The notes: generated by a model from the sequence alone, not told the origin. Positions 39,219 to 50,638 are shown, counted from the stretch's first letter. The stretch: 64,000 nt of DNA from Marinobacterium arenosum (GCF_019795155.1 NZ_JAILYN010000001.1:124001-188000), one strand, 5' to 3'. Numbers and translations are program-made.

Positions 39219-39465
39219 CACCCGAAACCTCCCGGCGCCCCCCTTCTCGCCTCCAGTTAGCTCTCTCTCCATATAAGCGTGGACGCCAATGACGCTAAGC
39301 GCCACACCTGCGGCTCGGTTGCTTATCGTCCAGATAAATTGTACAGCGCGGCGGCAGAAGCGAAGTTCATCGCCTATAGTCAAACAAACCTTTGCCCGAT
39401 GGGGCATCGAGCAGGCAGGGATTGAGAAGTTCCCCGTGAGGCTACTGGCGACCTGGAGAAAAGCG

Positions 39466-40712
<1,247 letters not shown>

Positions 40713-40713
<1 letters not shown>

Positions 40714-41714
40714 TGAAAACCCGGGTACGTTTTCACGACCACAAACCACGCGAACTGAGCCTGGCCGATACGGTGATCGACGGGTTGTCGCGCGCCAACA
40801 AGGCAATTCCACCGAAGTTCCTCTACGACCAGCGAGGTTCACAGCTATTCGATGCAATCTGTGATCAGCCGGAGTATTACCTACCGCGCGCCGAGCGTGG
40901 CCTGTTGAATCGATTGAGCGGCGAAATCGGCCGCCTGGCCGGCCGTCAGCGTACGGTATTCGAGCCCGGTGCCGGCAGCCTCAGCAAGATACGTCTGCTG
41001 CTCGAACCTCTACTACCCTGCTGTTACGTACCGATGGACATATCCGCCGACTATCTGCAGGACGCCGCGCATAACCTGAGTCGCGATTATCCCTGGCTGG
41101 ATGTGCACGCCACCTGTGTCGATTTCACCCACTCCATTCCACTGCCGGAGCAGCTTCCTGATCGTCACCGGCTGGCGTTTTTCCCCGGTTCCAGCTTGGG
41201 CAACTTCGAACCGACCGAAGCCCAGCAGTTCCTGGCGATGGTCCAGCAGCGGCTCGGGGCCAACGGTATGTTGCTGATCGGTGTCGATACCAAAAAATCC
41301 GCCAGGGTACTGAATGCGGCCTACAACGACGAAGCCGGCGTGACCGCCGAGTTCAACCTGAACCTGCTAAAGCGACTGCAGCGGGAGTTGTCGGCGGTAT
41401 TGGAAGTCGACCAGTTCGCCCATCATGCTTTCTATAATGAGCAGCAGAGCCGCATCGAGATGCACCTGGTCAGCCGTCGGGCACAGACGCTGTGTATCGG
41501 TGACCACTGTTTCGAATTCAAGGCGGGCGAAAGCATCCATACCGAGAACTCCTATAAATACAGCCCGGACGAGTTTCTCGCCCTGGCCAGACGGGCCGGC
41601 TTCCGGCCGGTCGACTACTGGCTGGCCGAGCAAGACAGCTTCGCCCTCTACCTGCTGGAAGTTAGCGAGCGGACTGACTGGCACTGGCCTTCGCCCTCTC
41701 CAGAAGCACAGTAA
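40713..41714 (+). CDS. egtD: L-histidine N-alpha-methyltransferase EgtD
   Basis: 333-residue enzyme that trimethylates histidine to hercynine using SAM, the first step to ergothioneine. Features: KFLYDQRGSQLFDAICDQPE, SAM loop FEPGAGSLSKIRLLL, PMDISADYL, FFPGSSLGNFEP and the histidine-site GVDTKKSARVLNAAYND. Translationally coupled to egtB through the TGATG overlap. The product acts as a thiol antioxidant. Confidence 0.95.
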
Positions 41715-41849
41715 GTCAATCTGCGCAATTACTGATCCAGCTCACTGGCAGCCCTGGCCACTACTTCTATAGTTGCTGAATAAGCGTTTGCAAGGATGCT
41801 CCGACTCGCATACATATCCGCCCGAGACTACGAGCCAGGAGTGACAAAG

Positions 41850-42077
41850 ATGCCGACCCGCACCTGTATTCATTACAAGACGAAGCCGACATCCCCAACC
41901 GTTGCGGAACTTACCCTGACCGACCTGTTAGCCGACCAAGCCAGCAACGGCTATTGCAGCCATAAACACGCCGGCAATCACGCGCACTGCAAACACATCC
42001 CCTGCAGGCACCAGCAGTGCGGAGGCTGCTTCGACAAATGCACGATTCCCCCGTCAAAGTTGGGTGACTTCGCCTGA
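41850..42077 (+). CDS. Possible small Cys/His-rich protein downstream of egtD
   Basis: 75 codons preceded by AGGAG eight bases before the ATG, with high GC at third positions like its neighbours. The C-terminal half is dense in Cys and His (CSHKHAGNHAHCKHIPCRHQ, then QCGGCFDKC), which suggests metal binding if translated. It matches no family I know, and 135 bases separate it from egtD. The rest of the gap 41715-42145 holds nothing clear. It could still be a chance frame. Confidence 0.35.
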   Translation: MPTRTCIHYKTKPTSPTVAELTLTDLLADQASNGYCSHKHAGNHAHCKHIPCRHQQCGGCFDKCTIPPSKLGDFA

Positions 42078-42145
42078 AAGTAGGCAGCCGATTCCACTTT
42101 CGCCCCGCTGCAGAGTAAAGTTTTAGATCGTCCTCGGTCTTTGGA

Positions 42146-42832
42146 TCACTGCAGTGCGGTCGCCCCCTGGTAGCCAAACGCCTGGGCACTCAGACTGCCT
42201 GCCGGGCTCATGCCACCATTCATCGCCAGCACCAGATGGGTGCGGTTATGGATACGCAACTTGCGGTAGATATTGGAGACATGACGTTTGACGGTGCTTT
42301 CATTTAGATCCAGCTGGAAAGCGATCTCCTTGTTCATCAGACCGCCCGCCAACAGATCCAATACGGTGTGCTCGCGGGGCGTCAGTCTACTCACGCTCTG
42401 GCCGATGGCGGAGAACTGGCCCTTGGAATGGATAGGCTCCCCGCCCGCCACCCCGTCCGGCCGGAACCAGCCTGCACCACCCAGCAAAGTGGCGATTGCC
42501 GCCGGCACATCATCCAGCGGGGCCTGCTTGGACAGCACGCCCCGCACGCCCAGCCGGCGCAATTGGCGCTCGCCGACCACCAATCGGGAGCCACAGGTCA
42601 GCAATATTGGAATATCCAGCTGGCAGAGCCACTGACGCAATTGACTTTCGAACAACGCCACATCCAGCACGATCAGGTCGATATCGGGCTGCTGATCGAG
42701 TTGCTGTTGCAGCCCGGTCGCCGAGCCGGCCTCGTAAAACGCCAGCGTATGCCGTACCTCCCGGCAGGCCAGCTTGACGCCCTCCCGATAAAGCGGCGAG
42801 CGATCGGCGATCAATAATTTGTAGCCATTCAT
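42146..42832 (-). CDS. Orphan NarL/FixJ-type response regulator
   Basis: 228 residues: a receiver domain with phospho-acceptor Asp57 (LIVLDVALF) and Lys102 (VLSKQAP), then a LuxR-type HTH (LTPREHTVLDLLAGGLMNKEIAFQL and following, written here in part: LTPREHTVLDLL). No kinase gene is adjacent. Start at the second ATG, six bases after AAGGAG; the first ATG abuts that site. Cysteines in the receiver (CREV, CQLD, TCGS) are unusual. Target genes unknown; the NSS symporter is divergent from it. Confidence 0.85.
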   Translation of the reverse strand: MNGYKLLIADRSPLYREGVKLACREVRHTLAFYEAGSATGLQQQLDQQPDIDLIVLDVALFESQLRQWLCQLDIPILLTCGSRLVVGERQLRRLGVRGVLSKQAPLDDVPAAIATLLGGAGWFRPDGVAGGEPIHSKGQFSAIGQSVSRLTPREHTVLDLLAGGLMNKEIAFQLDLNESTVKRHVSNIYRKLRIHNRTHLVLAMNGGMSPAGSLSAQAFGYQGATALQ

Positions 42833-43189
42833 CGGCATCTCCTTTCGGCTACAGCTAAAGAGAGCACTCCACGCCTCTAAACGTAGCCCGTCAATCTACA
42901 CTAGCTGTAAGTGTCGCGGCTTATACCAGCACCAGCAATAACGGAAAAGGCTGTTTTATTAACATTAGCGGACAGGCTAAACAGCAGATCACACCGGACA
43001 TACGGGCATTTACGGCTTAACGCAGATAACGACTAGACTTTTTTGGACGGCAAACGCCCACAGGGCTCTGATCCGGGCCAGCTGCCCGTCCTGATGGCGG
43101 TTTTTTAAGGCTATGCAGGGCAAAACTAAGCTTATAAGCAGAATTCGAGCCGCTGCGCCCAGTGGCTCAACCTGCGCGGGGGAATCCCT
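42833..43189. other. Divergent intergenic region between response regulator and NSS symporter
   Basis: 357 bases without a gene. It contains ATTAACATTAGCGGACAG at 42958-42975, 16 of 18 bases identical to a stretch at 52014-52031 upstream of the beta-oxidation operon. No clear sigma-70 promoter was identified. Confidence 0.4.
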
Positions 43190-44551
43190 ATGCCACAGCA
43201 AAGAAAATCGATGCACGGCGAATGGTCGTCGCGCTGGGCCTTTATCCTGGCTGCCACCGGCTCGGCGGTGGGGCTGGGCAACATCTGGAAATTTCCCTAT
43301 ATCACCGGCGAAAACGGCGGCGGCGCCTTCGTGCTGGTCTATCTGGCCTGCATCGCCATCGTCGGCATTCCGATCATGATGGCCGAGGTGATGCTCGGTC
43401 GGCGTGGGCGCCACAGCCCGATCAACACCATGCGCCTGCTGGCGCAGGAGTCGGGCCGCTCGCCGGCCTGGCAGCTGCTCGGCTGGGGCGGGGTGCTGGC
43501 CGGCTTTATCATCCTGTCGTTCTATAGCGTGATCGCCGGCTGGGCGCTGGCCTATGTACTGGAAGCCGCCAGTGGCGCCTTTGTAGGAGGCGAAGCCGAC
43601 AGGATCGGCGCCCTGTTCGGCGGCCTGCTGGGCAATCCGGTTACCCTGATCAGCTGGCATACGATCTTTATGGCGATGACCGTCTTTGTGGTGGCGCGTG
43701 GTGTCGAGAAGGGGCTGGAACGGGCGGTACGGGTGTTGATGCCGGCGCTGTTCGCGCTACTGCTGCTGTTGGTCGGCTATGCGATGAACAGCGGCTACTT
43801 CACCGATGGCCTGGCGTTTCTGTTTAAGCCCGATTTCAGCAAGATCAGCGCCGAGGGGGTGCTTATCGCCCTGGGCCATGCCTTCTTTACCTTGAGCCTG
43901 GGGATGGGCGCGATCATGGTATATGGCGCCTATCTGCCGCAGAAAGCCTCCATCGCCACCACCACGGTCACCATCGCCGCCGCCGACACCCTGGTGGCAC
44001 TGCTGGCCGGGATGGCGATCTTTCCAATCGTGTTCGCCAATGGCCTGGAACCCGGCGCCGGCCCCGGCCTGATCTTCCAGACCCTGCCGATCGCCTTCGG
44101 CCAGATGCCCGGCGGCCTGCTGTTCGGCACCCTGTTCTTCGTGCTGCTGAGCTTCGCCGCCTGGACCTCGGGCATCTCGCTGCTGGAGCCGGCCGTTGCC
44201 TGGCTGGTGGAGAACCGGGGCCTCAGCCGCGTGGTCGCGACCGTCGGCTGCGGCGGCATCATCTGGCTGCTGGGGCTGGCAAGTGCGCTGTCGTTTAATA
44301 TCTGGTCCGATTTCACCCTGTTCGGCAAGACCATCTTCGACAACCTGGATTTTCTGGCCTCCAATATCATGCTGCCGCTCGGCGGCCTGCTGATCGCGTT
44401 GTTCGCCGCCTGGCTGCTGCCCAGGGCGATCAGCCATGACGAACTGGCGATGCGGGAGGAAGGCACTTACGCGCTCTGGCTGTTCATGGTGCGCTACATC
44501 ACACCGGTCGGCGTCAGCCTGGTGTTCCTGAACGCGATCGGCCTGATCTGA
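43190..44551 (+). CDS. Sodium-dependent transporter, NSS (LeuT/SNF) family
   Basis: 453-residue inner-membrane symporter for amino acids or related solutes. The unwound TM1 with Na+ and substrate site is visible (GSAVGLGNIWKFPYITGENG), followed by GGGAFVLVYL and about eleven membrane helices in total. TM6 region LGHAFFTLSLGMGAIMVYGA is also typical. Substrate not assignable. Ends at a hairpin terminator. Confidence 0.92.
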   Translation: MPQQRKSMHGEWSSRWAFILAATGSAVGLGNIWKFPYITGENGGGAFVLVYLACIAIVGIPIMMAEVMLGRRGRHSPINTMRLLAQESGRSPAWQLLGWGGVLAGFIILSFYSVIAGWALAYVLEAASGAFVGGEADRIGALFGGLLGNPVTLISWHTIFMAMTVFVVARGVEKGLERAVRVLMPALFALLLLLVGYAMNSGYFTDGLAFLFKPDFSKISAEGVLIALGHAFFTLSLGMGAIMVYGAYLPQKASIATTTVTIAAADTLVALLAGMAIFPIVFANGLEPGAGPGLIFQTLPIAFGQMPGGLLFGTLFFVLLSFAAWTSGISLLEPAVAWLVENRGLSRVVATVGCGGIIWLLGLASALSFNIWSDFTLFGKTIFDNLDFLASNIMLPLGGLLIALFAAWLLPRAISHDELAMREEGTYALWLFMVRYITPVGVSLVFLNAIGLI

Positions 44552-44570
44552 CAGCCCGCCAGAACAACGC

Positions 44571-44605
44571 ACGCGGGAGGGTTTGCCCATCCCGCGTGTT
44601 TGCTG
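44571..44605 (+). terminator. Terminator after NSS symporter
   Basis: Arms ACGCGGGA (44571-44578) and TCCCGCGT (44590-44597), extended by an inner GGG/CCC, then GTTTGCTG. Lies between convergent genes. Confidence 0.65.
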
Positions 44606-44626
44606 CCCGCCCCGAGATGGAGTGGA

Positions 44627-46273
44627 TCACATATTGGGATAGTTCGGCCCGCCGCCCCCTTCCGGGGTCACCCAGGTGATATTCTGGGCCGGGTCCTTGA
44701 TATCGCAGGTCTTGCAGTGCAGGCAGTTCTGGGCGTTGATCTGGAAGCGCGGCCCGCTACCCTCGTCCACCACCTCGTAGACCCCCGCCGGGCAGTAACG
44801 CTGGGCCGGCTCGGCAAACGCCGGCAGGTTATCCCGCAACGGCAACTCGGCGTCGGCCAGCTGCAGGTGGCAGGGCTGATCCTCCTCATGGTTGGTGTTC
44901 GACAGGAACACCGAGGAGAGCTTGTCGAAGCTCAGCTTGCCGTCCGGTTTCGGGTACTCGATCGGCTGGAAACCGCTGGCCGGCTTCAACTGGGCATAGT
45001 CCACATGGTTATCACGCAGGGTGATCGGCAATTTGCCGCCGAAGATGTTCTGGTCGATGAAGTTGAACGCACCGCCGAGGAAGGCGCCGAACTTGTGCAT
45101 TGCCGGACCGAAGTTGCGACTGCGATGCAACTCGTCGTACAACCAGGAGGCCTTGAACTTGTCGTTGAAGCCGGTCAGCTCCCTGCCGCCGTCGCAGCCG
45201 CCGCTAAGCGCCTCGAACACCGTCTCGGCCGCCAGCATGCCGGATTTCATCGCGGTGTGGGTGCCCTTGATCTTGGCGAAGTTCAGGGTGCCGGCGTTAC
45301 AACCGATCAACAGACCGCCGGGGAAGGTCATCTTCGGCAGCGCGTTATAGCCGCCCTTGGTGATCGCCCGGGCACCGTAGGAAACCCGCTTGCCGCCGTC
45401 CAGGTACTGCTTCAACACCGGATGGTGCTTGAGCCGCTGGAACTCGTCGAACGGGCTCAGGTAGGGGTTGTCGTAGTTCAGGTCGATGATCAGCCCGACC
45501 ACCACCTGGTTGTCCTCGGCGTGGTACAGGAAAAAACCACCGCTGGCCCCCTGCGACAACGGCCAGCCGGAACCGTGCAATACCAGCCCCGGCTGATGTT
45601 TGGCCGGATCGATATCCCACAGCTCCTTGATACCGATACCGTAGTGCTGCGCATCCGCCTCGGCATCCAGCCCGAAGTTGGCGTACAGCTGCTTGCCCAG
45701 GTGACCACGGCAGCCTTCGGCGAACAGCGTGTACTTGGCGTGCAGCTCCATACCCGGCATGTAGCTGTCTTTCTGCTCGCCGTTGCTGGCGACACCCATA
45801 TCGCCGGTGGCGATCCCTTTCACCGAGCCATCCTCGTTATACAGCACTTCGCTGGCGGCGAAGCCGGGGAAGATCTCGACACCCAACTGTTCCGCCTGCT
45901 CGGCCAACCAGCGGCACAGGTTGCCAAGGCTGGCAATGTAGTTGCCCTCGTTGTGCATCGTCTTGGGCACCACGAAGTTGGGCAGCTTGGTGCCCTTGTC
46001 GGCATCTTTCAGCAGGAACAACTGGTCTTCGGTGACCGGCGTATTCAGTGGCGCGCCCAATTCCTGCCAGTCCGGGAACAGCTCGGCCAACGCCCGCGGC
46101 TCGACAATCGCGCCGGACAGAATGTGGGCGCCGACTTCCGAACCCTTTTCGACCACACAGACCGTCAGTTCCCGCTCGGCCGCCTGTGCCTGCTGCATCA
46201 GCCGGCAAGCCGCCGCCAGGCCGGACGGCCCGGCACCGACGATTACGACATCAAATTCCATCGCTTCACGCAC
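44627..46273 (-). CDS. Electron transfer flavoprotein-ubiquinone oxidoreductase
   Basis: 548-residue inner-membrane-associated FAD and [4Fe-4S] protein that passes electrons from ETF to ubiquinone. FAD motif VVIVGAGPSGLAAA and VVEKGSEVGAHILSG near the N-terminus; ferredoxin-like C-terminus with NCLHCKTCDIKDP. The GTG start at 46273, seven bases after AGGAGGT, gives REAMEFDVV, close to the Pseudomonas N-terminus. Last gene of the beta-oxidation operon, receiving electrons from the acyl-CoA dehydrogenase encoded just upstream. Confidence 0.95.
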   Translation of the reverse strand: MREAMEFDVVIVGAGPSGLAAACRLMQQAQAAERELTVCVVEKGSEVGAHILSGAIVEPRALAELFPDWQELGAPLNTPVTEDQLFLLKDADKGTKLPNFVVPKTMHNEGNYIASLGNLCRWLAEQAEQLGVEIFPGFAASEVLYNEDGSVKGIATGDMGVASNGEQKDSYMPGMELHAKYTLFAEGCRGHLGKQLYANFGLDAEADAQHYGIGIKELWDIDPAKHQPGLVLHGSGWPLSQGASGGFFLYHAEDNQVVVGLIIDLNYDNPYLSPFDEFQRLKHHPVLKQYLDGGKRVSYGARAITKGGYNALPKMTFPGGLLIGCNAGTLNFAKIKGTHTAMKSGMLAAETVFEALSGGCDGGRELTGFNDKFKASWLYDELHRSRNFGPAMHKFGAFLGGAFNFIDQNIFGGKLPITLRDNHVDYAQLKPASGFQPIEYPKPDGKLSFDKLSSVFLSNTNHEEDQPCHLQLADAELPLRDNLPAFAEPAQRYCPAGVYEVVDEGSGPRFQINAQNCLHCKTCDIKDPAQNITWVTPEGGGGPNYPNM

Positions 46274-46356
46274 AATAAATACCTCCTGCACCCCGTAACT
46301 ATTATTTTCTTTCTTCCAATGCCCGCCCGTAACAGAGCGGCCTTCGTCAGCGACCG

Positions 46357-46382
46357 GTCGCCCTCAGAGCGGGCTGCTACGG
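46357..46382. repeat. REP-like hairpin between acyl-CoA dehydrogenase and ETF-QO genes
   Basis: GTCGC-CC-TCAGAGC-GG-GCTGCTACGG. It is identical to the unit at 17995-18020 except that the two stem dinucleotides are exchanged (GG/CC there, CC/GG here), so the hairpin is kept. It sits in the 127-base gap of an operon and may modulate downstream expression. Confidence 0.6.
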
Positions 46383-46400
46383 ATATCTAAATCGATCTCT

Positions 46401-48179
46401 TCAAAACAAATCTTCCGGCAGTTCCATGATGCTGCCGCTGCCAGCCTGGATAGAGGCCAGGTTTGCCTGCACCCGCGGCAGCAGATGATCGCAGTAGAAC
46501 CGCACGGTCGCCTGCTTGGCGTTCAGGAATTCCGTATCGCCCTGACCGGCATCCAGCTGCGCCTGCGCCTTCAGCGCTGATTTGCCCATCATCCAACCAC
46601 CACAGAGGTAGCCGAACAGCATCATGAAGTTGACGCTGACGCTGCCGGCGGCGTCCCGATCGGCCGGCGCGTTGTCCAACAGCCACTGGCGGGCCTGCTG
46701 GCCGCCGGTCAGTGCGGTACGCAGTGCACCACCCAGCGCTGACAGCTGCTCGCTACCCTCCAGCGCAACCACCGTCTGTTCGATCTCCGCCAGCAGCTCG
46801 GCCAGCAGCTCGCCGTTGTTCAGCAAGGTCTTACGGCCCACCAGGTCGAGCGCCTGGATGCCGGTGGTACCTTCATAGATGGTCAGGATACGGGCGTCGC
46901 GGTAGTGCTGGGCCGAGCCGGTCTCCTCAATGAAGCCCATGCCGCCGTGCACCTGGGTGCCCAGGTAGGTCACCTCCTGCGCCAGTTCGGTCAGCCAGCC
47001 CTTGACGATCGGTGTCAGCAGCTCGACCCGCCCCTGATGTTTGGCGGCACTGGCCGCATCCTGAGCGTAATGACTGCGATCGATCTCCGCCGCCGCCACG
47101 TAGGCCAGGCCGCGCATCGCTTCGATCGAGGCCTTCATCTGCATCAGCATGCGGCGAACGTCCGGATACTTGATGATCGCGAAGCGGCTGCCGTCCCGAT
47201 TGGTGCCCTGGATACGCTCCTTGGCGTATGCCACCGCCTGCTGATAGGAGCGCTCGGCGATCGCCAAGCCCTGCAGACCAACCCCCTGGCGGGCGTGGTT
47301 CATCATCGTGAACATGTAGGCCAACCCTTTATGGGGTTCGCCGACCAGGTAACCGACCGCGCCTTCGTTGTCGCCGAAGCTCATCACGCAGGTCGGGCTG
47401 CCGTGGATACCCAATTTGTGCTCCAACGACACGCAGTGAGCGTCGTTACGCACCGCCGGATTGCCGTTGTCATCCAGCAGGAACTTCGGCACCACGAACA
47501 GCGAGATCCCCTTGACCCCGGCCGGCGCGTCCGGCAGGCGGGCCAGCACCAGGTGGACGATGTTGTCGGTCATCTGGTGGTCACCCCAGGTGATGAAGAT
47601 CTTCTGGCCGGTGATCAGATAGTGATCGCCGTTCGGCACCGCCCGGGTTTTCACCGCCGCCAGGTCGGAACCGGCATCCGGCTCGGTCAGGTTCATGGTG
47701 CCGGTCCAGGTGCCGCTGATCATGTTCGGCAGCCATGTCTGTTTCAATTCGTCGGAACCGTGATGAGCGATCGCCTCGATCGCGCCCTGGCCCAACAGCG
47801 GGCAGAGGGCGAAGGCCAGGTTGGACGACTGCCAGATCTCGTTGACCGCAGTACCCAGCAGGTTGGGCAGGTTCTGGCCGCCAAACTCTTCCGCGCAAGT
47901 GAGCGACGCCCAGCCGTTCTCCATGTACTGTGCATAGGCCTCGGCAAAGCCCGGCGTCTGCTCGACGCCCTGCTCGCCCAGCTTGGCGCCCTGGGTGTCG
48001 CCCACCACGTTCAGTGGCGCCAGCACCTCGCTGCCCAGCTTGCCCGCTTCGGTGAGGATCACCGAGGCCAGTTCGGCGTTGACCTCGTCGAGGCCGGCAT
48101 CACTACACAGTTGGTCGAACTCGACCAGTTCGTTGATGACAAACTCGGCATCGCGGTACGGATGGATATAGTCGCTCAT
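46401..48179 (-). CDS. Acyl-CoA dehydrogenase (FadE/DmdC-type)
   Basis: 592-residue FAD-dependent dehydrogenase making the 2,3-enoyl-CoA. Motifs: TGTMNLTEPDAGSDLAAV, FITWGDH, catalytic-base region YEGTTGIQALDLVGRK. The extra C-terminal domain and length place it with the large DmdC/FadE5-type family rather than 380-residue Acads. This family includes 3-methylmercaptopropionyl-CoA dehydrogenase, so a DMSP-derived substrate is possible, but the neighbours argue for fatty acids. Electrons go to ETF and then ETF-QO (next gene). Confidence 0.9.
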   Translation of the reverse strand: MSDYIHPYRDAEFVINELVEFDQLCSDAGLDEVNAELASVILTEAGKLGSEVLAPLNVVGDTQGAKLGEQGVEQTPGFAEAYAQYMENGWASLTCAEEFGGQNLPNLLGTAVNEIWQSSNLAFALCPLLGQGAIEAIAHHGSDELKQTWLPNMISGTWTGTMNLTEPDAGSDLAAVKTRAVPNGDHYLITGQKIFITWGDHQMTDNIVHLVLARLPDAPAGVKGISLFVVPKFLLDDNGNPAVRNDAHCVSLEHKLGIHGSPTCVMSFGDNEGAVGYLVGEPHKGLAYMFTMMNHARQGVGLQGLAIAERSYQQAVAYAKERIQGTNRDGSRFAIIKYPDVRRMLMQMKASIEAMRGLAYVAAAEIDRSHYAQDAASAAKHQGRVELLTPIVKGWLTELAQEVTYLGTQVHGGMGFIEETGSAQHYRDARILTIYEGTTGIQALDLVGRKTLLNNGELLAELLAEIEQTVVALEGSEQLSALGGALRTALTGGQQARQWLLDNAPADRDAAGSVSVNFMMLFGYLCGGWMMGKSALKAQAQLDAGQGDTEFLNAKQATVRFYCDHLLPRVQANLASIQAGSGSIMELPEDLF

Positions 48180-48229
48180 GGGATTGGTTCCTCCGGCCCT
48201 GCTATCGCAGGCTCTCGTTATTCTGTTTA

Positions 48230-48255
48230 CCGGCGGCGCCCTGCTGGCGCGCCGG
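48230..48255. repeat. GC-rich hairpin between fadB and acyl-CoA dehydrogenase genes
   Basis: Arms CCGGCGGCGCC and GGCGCGCCGG pair over ten base pairs with one bulged G and a 5-base loop. There is no T-run on the minus strand, so it is more likely a processing or attenuation structure than a terminator. Confidence 0.4.
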
Positions 48256-48298
48256 CCTCAACCGTTGTCTTTTTCGTTATTCAGTTCATTTGCCGTGA

Positions 48299-50440
48299 TC
48301 AGCCGTAAAAGGGACGTTGTTCCGCCTGGCGGACCTTGAAGCCTTCGGTCAGTCGGTACAGTTCGCCCTGTGCGGCATTGGCCTCTACCCGGGCGGCGAA
48401 TTCATCCAGCCCCAGGGTGTCGATATAGCGCAGCGCGCCGCCACGGAAGCGCGGGAAACCAAGCCCCAGGATCAACCCCATATCCACCTCGGCTGCGGTT
48501 TCGACGATGCCGTCTTCCAGGCAACGCACCGCCTCCAGGCACATCGGGATCATCATCCGGTCAATGATCTGCTGATCGGTCAGCTCGACCACCTCGCCAG
48601 CGCGTTCGGCGATCAGTTCACGCACCTGGCCGGACGGCTCCTTGAAGCGGCGGCCATGGTCATCGACGCCGTAGTCGTAGAAGCCTCGGCCGTTCTTCTG
48701 GCCCAACCGTTCGTTGGCCAGCAGCGCTTCGATGATGGGTTCAGCGTCATGACCCATCCGCTGCGGGAAACCGACCTGCATCACATTGTCGGCGTGCACC
48801 ATGGTGTCCAGCCCGATCACGTCGGCCAGGTAGGCTGGCCCCATCGGCCAGCCGAACTGCTCCATCACCCGGTCGATGCGCTGGAAATCCACGCCATCCA
48901 TTAGCAACCGGTTGAAGCCGTTGAAGTACGGGAACAGGATCCGGTTGACCAGGAAGCCCGGACAGTCGTTGACCACGATCGGCATCTTGCCCATGGCGCT
49001 GGCATAGGCAACGGTCCTGGCAATGGTGGCATCACTGGACTGTCTACCGCGGATCACCTCCACCAACGGCATCAGGTGAACCGGGTTGAAGAAGTGCATG
49101 CCGCAGAACTGTTCCGGGCGTTGCACGCTCTCGGCCAGGCTATCAATGGAGATAGTGGAGGTGTTGGACGCCAGTACCGCGTCGGCCGACAGTTCGCGCT
49201 CCACTTCGGCCAATACCGAGGCCTTAATCGCTTCGTTCTCAACTACCGCTTCGACCACCAGATCGACCTCGCCAAAACCGCTGTAATCCAGCGTCGGCTT
49301 GATCGCATCCATCACCTGAGCCTTGCCCTGCTCGCTCAAACGGCCTTTTTCTATCTGCCGGTCGAGCAGCTTGGCAGCGGTTTTACCGCCCAGCGCCAGC
49401 GCTTCGTCGCGAATATCCTTCATCAGGATCGGCGTGCCGGTGGAAGCCGACTGGAAGGCCACGCCGCCGCCCATGATGCCGGCGCCCAGCACCGCCGCCT
49501 GCTTCACCGGCGCCGCCTGCTGGCTCCAGCGCTTGGAAGTCTTCTTCAGCAGCTGGTCGTTCATGAACAGGCCGATCAGGCTGGCGGCGACAGCGCTCTT
49601 GGCCAGCGTGACGATGCAATCGGCTTCCAGCTCCAGCGCCTGCTGGAACGGCAACGTGGCATGGGACATCACCAGCTCCAGGATGGCGCCCGCAGCCGGG
49701 TAGTTCGGGTCCAGCTTGGTACTCAACCGGTTGAGCAGTTCAGTACGCTCATTGCGGGCGCTGAAGCTGTCCGCCAACGGCTGCTGCTTACGGGCACCGT
49801 TGTCGGTGTAGCTGGCCTCGCCGCTAACCGCGTCCTGCAGCAACTGCAACGCCTCGCTACGCAGCTCGGCGCTGCCGACGACCCGGTCGACGGCACCCAG
49901 TTGCTGTGCTTTCAGCGCTTTCTGCGGCTTGCCGGAAAGCATCCACTCCAGCGCCGCCTCGGCGCCGATCAACCGGCTCAGCCGCACGGTGCCGCCCCAG
50001 CCCGGACAGATCCCCAGGTTGACCTCCGGCAGGCCCACCTTGCTGTCGGTCGCCGCCAGCCGGAAATCGGCCGCCAATGCCAGCTCGAAGCCGCCGCCAA
50101 GCGCCATGCCGTTGATCGCCGCAACCGTCGGACAGGGCAGCTCCTCCAGGGCACAGAACAGCTGGTGAGTGCGCATCACCCAGGCCTTCAGTTCGCTATC
50201 GCTGAGCGAGAAGTTGCGCTGAAACTCGGTGATATCGGCGCCGACCACGAAGGCCGGCTTGGCACTGCTGATCAACAGGCCGCGCAGCTGATCCTGGTTC
50301 TGCAGCAGTTCGACCGCTTCGGCCAGTTCGGCCAGCGTCTGGTCGTTCAGCGTATTGACCGACTGGTCCTGGTTATCCAGCACCAGTTCAACCAGCCCCT
50401 CATCCAGGGCGTTCAGGCGGATAGTCTGTCCGGCGTACAT
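48299..50440 (-). CDS. fadB: Fatty acid oxidation complex alpha subunit (enoyl-CoA hydratase/3-hydroxyacyl-CoA dehydrogenase)
   Basis: 713-residue multifunctional protein. N-terminal crotonase domain (NGMALGGGFELALAADFRLA; VGLPEVNLGICPGWGGTVRL in part) with the two catalytic Glu, and central NAD domain VLGAGIMGGGVA and FCGMHFFNPVHLMPLVE carrying the catalytic His. C-terminal helical domain ends RQAEQRPFYG. Start ATG 50440 after AGGAAG. It forms a complex with a thiolase, presumably the gene just upstream. Confidence 0.95.
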   Translation of the reverse strand: MYAGQTIRLNALDEGLVELVLDNQDQSVNTLNDQTLAELAEAVELLQNQDQLRGLLISSAKPAFVVGADITEFQRNFSLSDSELKAWVMRTHQLFCALEELPCPTVAAINGMALGGGFELALAADFRLAATDSKVGLPEVNLGICPGWGGTVRLSRLIGAEAALEWMLSGKPQKALKAQQLGAVDRVVGSAELRSEALQLLQDAVSGEASYTDNGARKQQPLADSFSARNERTELLNRLSTKLDPNYPAAGAILELVMSHATLPFQQALELEADCIVTLAKSAVAASLIGLFMNDQLLKKTSKRWSQQAAPVKQAAVLGAGIMGGGVAFQSASTGTPILMKDIRDEALALGGKTAAKLLDRQIEKGRLSEQGKAQVMDAIKPTLDYSGFGEVDLVVEAVVENEAIKASVLAEVERELSADAVLASNTSTISIDSLAESVQRPEQFCGMHFFNPVHLMPLVEVIRGRQSSDATIARTVAYASAMGKMPIVVNDCPGFLVNRILFPYFNGFNRLLMDGVDFQRIDRVMEQFGWPMGPAYLADVIGLDTMVHADNVMQVGFPQRMGHDAEPIIEALLANERLGQKNGRGFYDYGVDDHGRRFKEPSGQVRELIAERAGEVVELTDQQIIDRMMIPMCLEAVRCLEDGIVETAAEVDMGLILGLGFPRFRGGALRYIDTLGLDEFAARVEANAAQGELYRLTEGFKVRQAEQRPFYG

Positions 50441-50504
50441 CGTTACTTCCTCGAAACAGGTCCGATTCGCCTTTATCGGCAACTCAATGGCAGCGAAATC
50501 CATA

Positions 50505-50552
50505 AAAAAGGTAAAAGGGGGCCCACCCTGGCCCGAATGGACCCGCGGGTCC
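50505..50552 (-). terminator. Hairpin and T-rich tract between thiolase and fadB genes
   Basis: On the minus strand: a 14-base palindrome GGACCCGCGGGTCC (50539-50552), then GGGCC-loop-GGCCC (50519-50534), then CCTTTTACCTTTTTT. The order hairpin then T-tract resembles an intrinsic terminator inside the operon and could attenuate fadB relative to the thiolase gene. Confidence 0.45.
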
Positions 50553-50638
50553 TACCAGAGTGCAAGCAAATCAAACGAAAAATTGGCAGCGGGACAGGCG
50601 GTGAAACGGCTCACCCCTGCCCCATCGATTAGCGAGGC

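Noticed and set aside
41911-42116. Minus-strand hydrophobic frame (AVRVIAGVFMAAIAVAGLVG) opposite the Cys/His-rich frame
   Set aside because: It looks like a membrane helix but has no start codon with a ribosome site and ends after about 40 codons.
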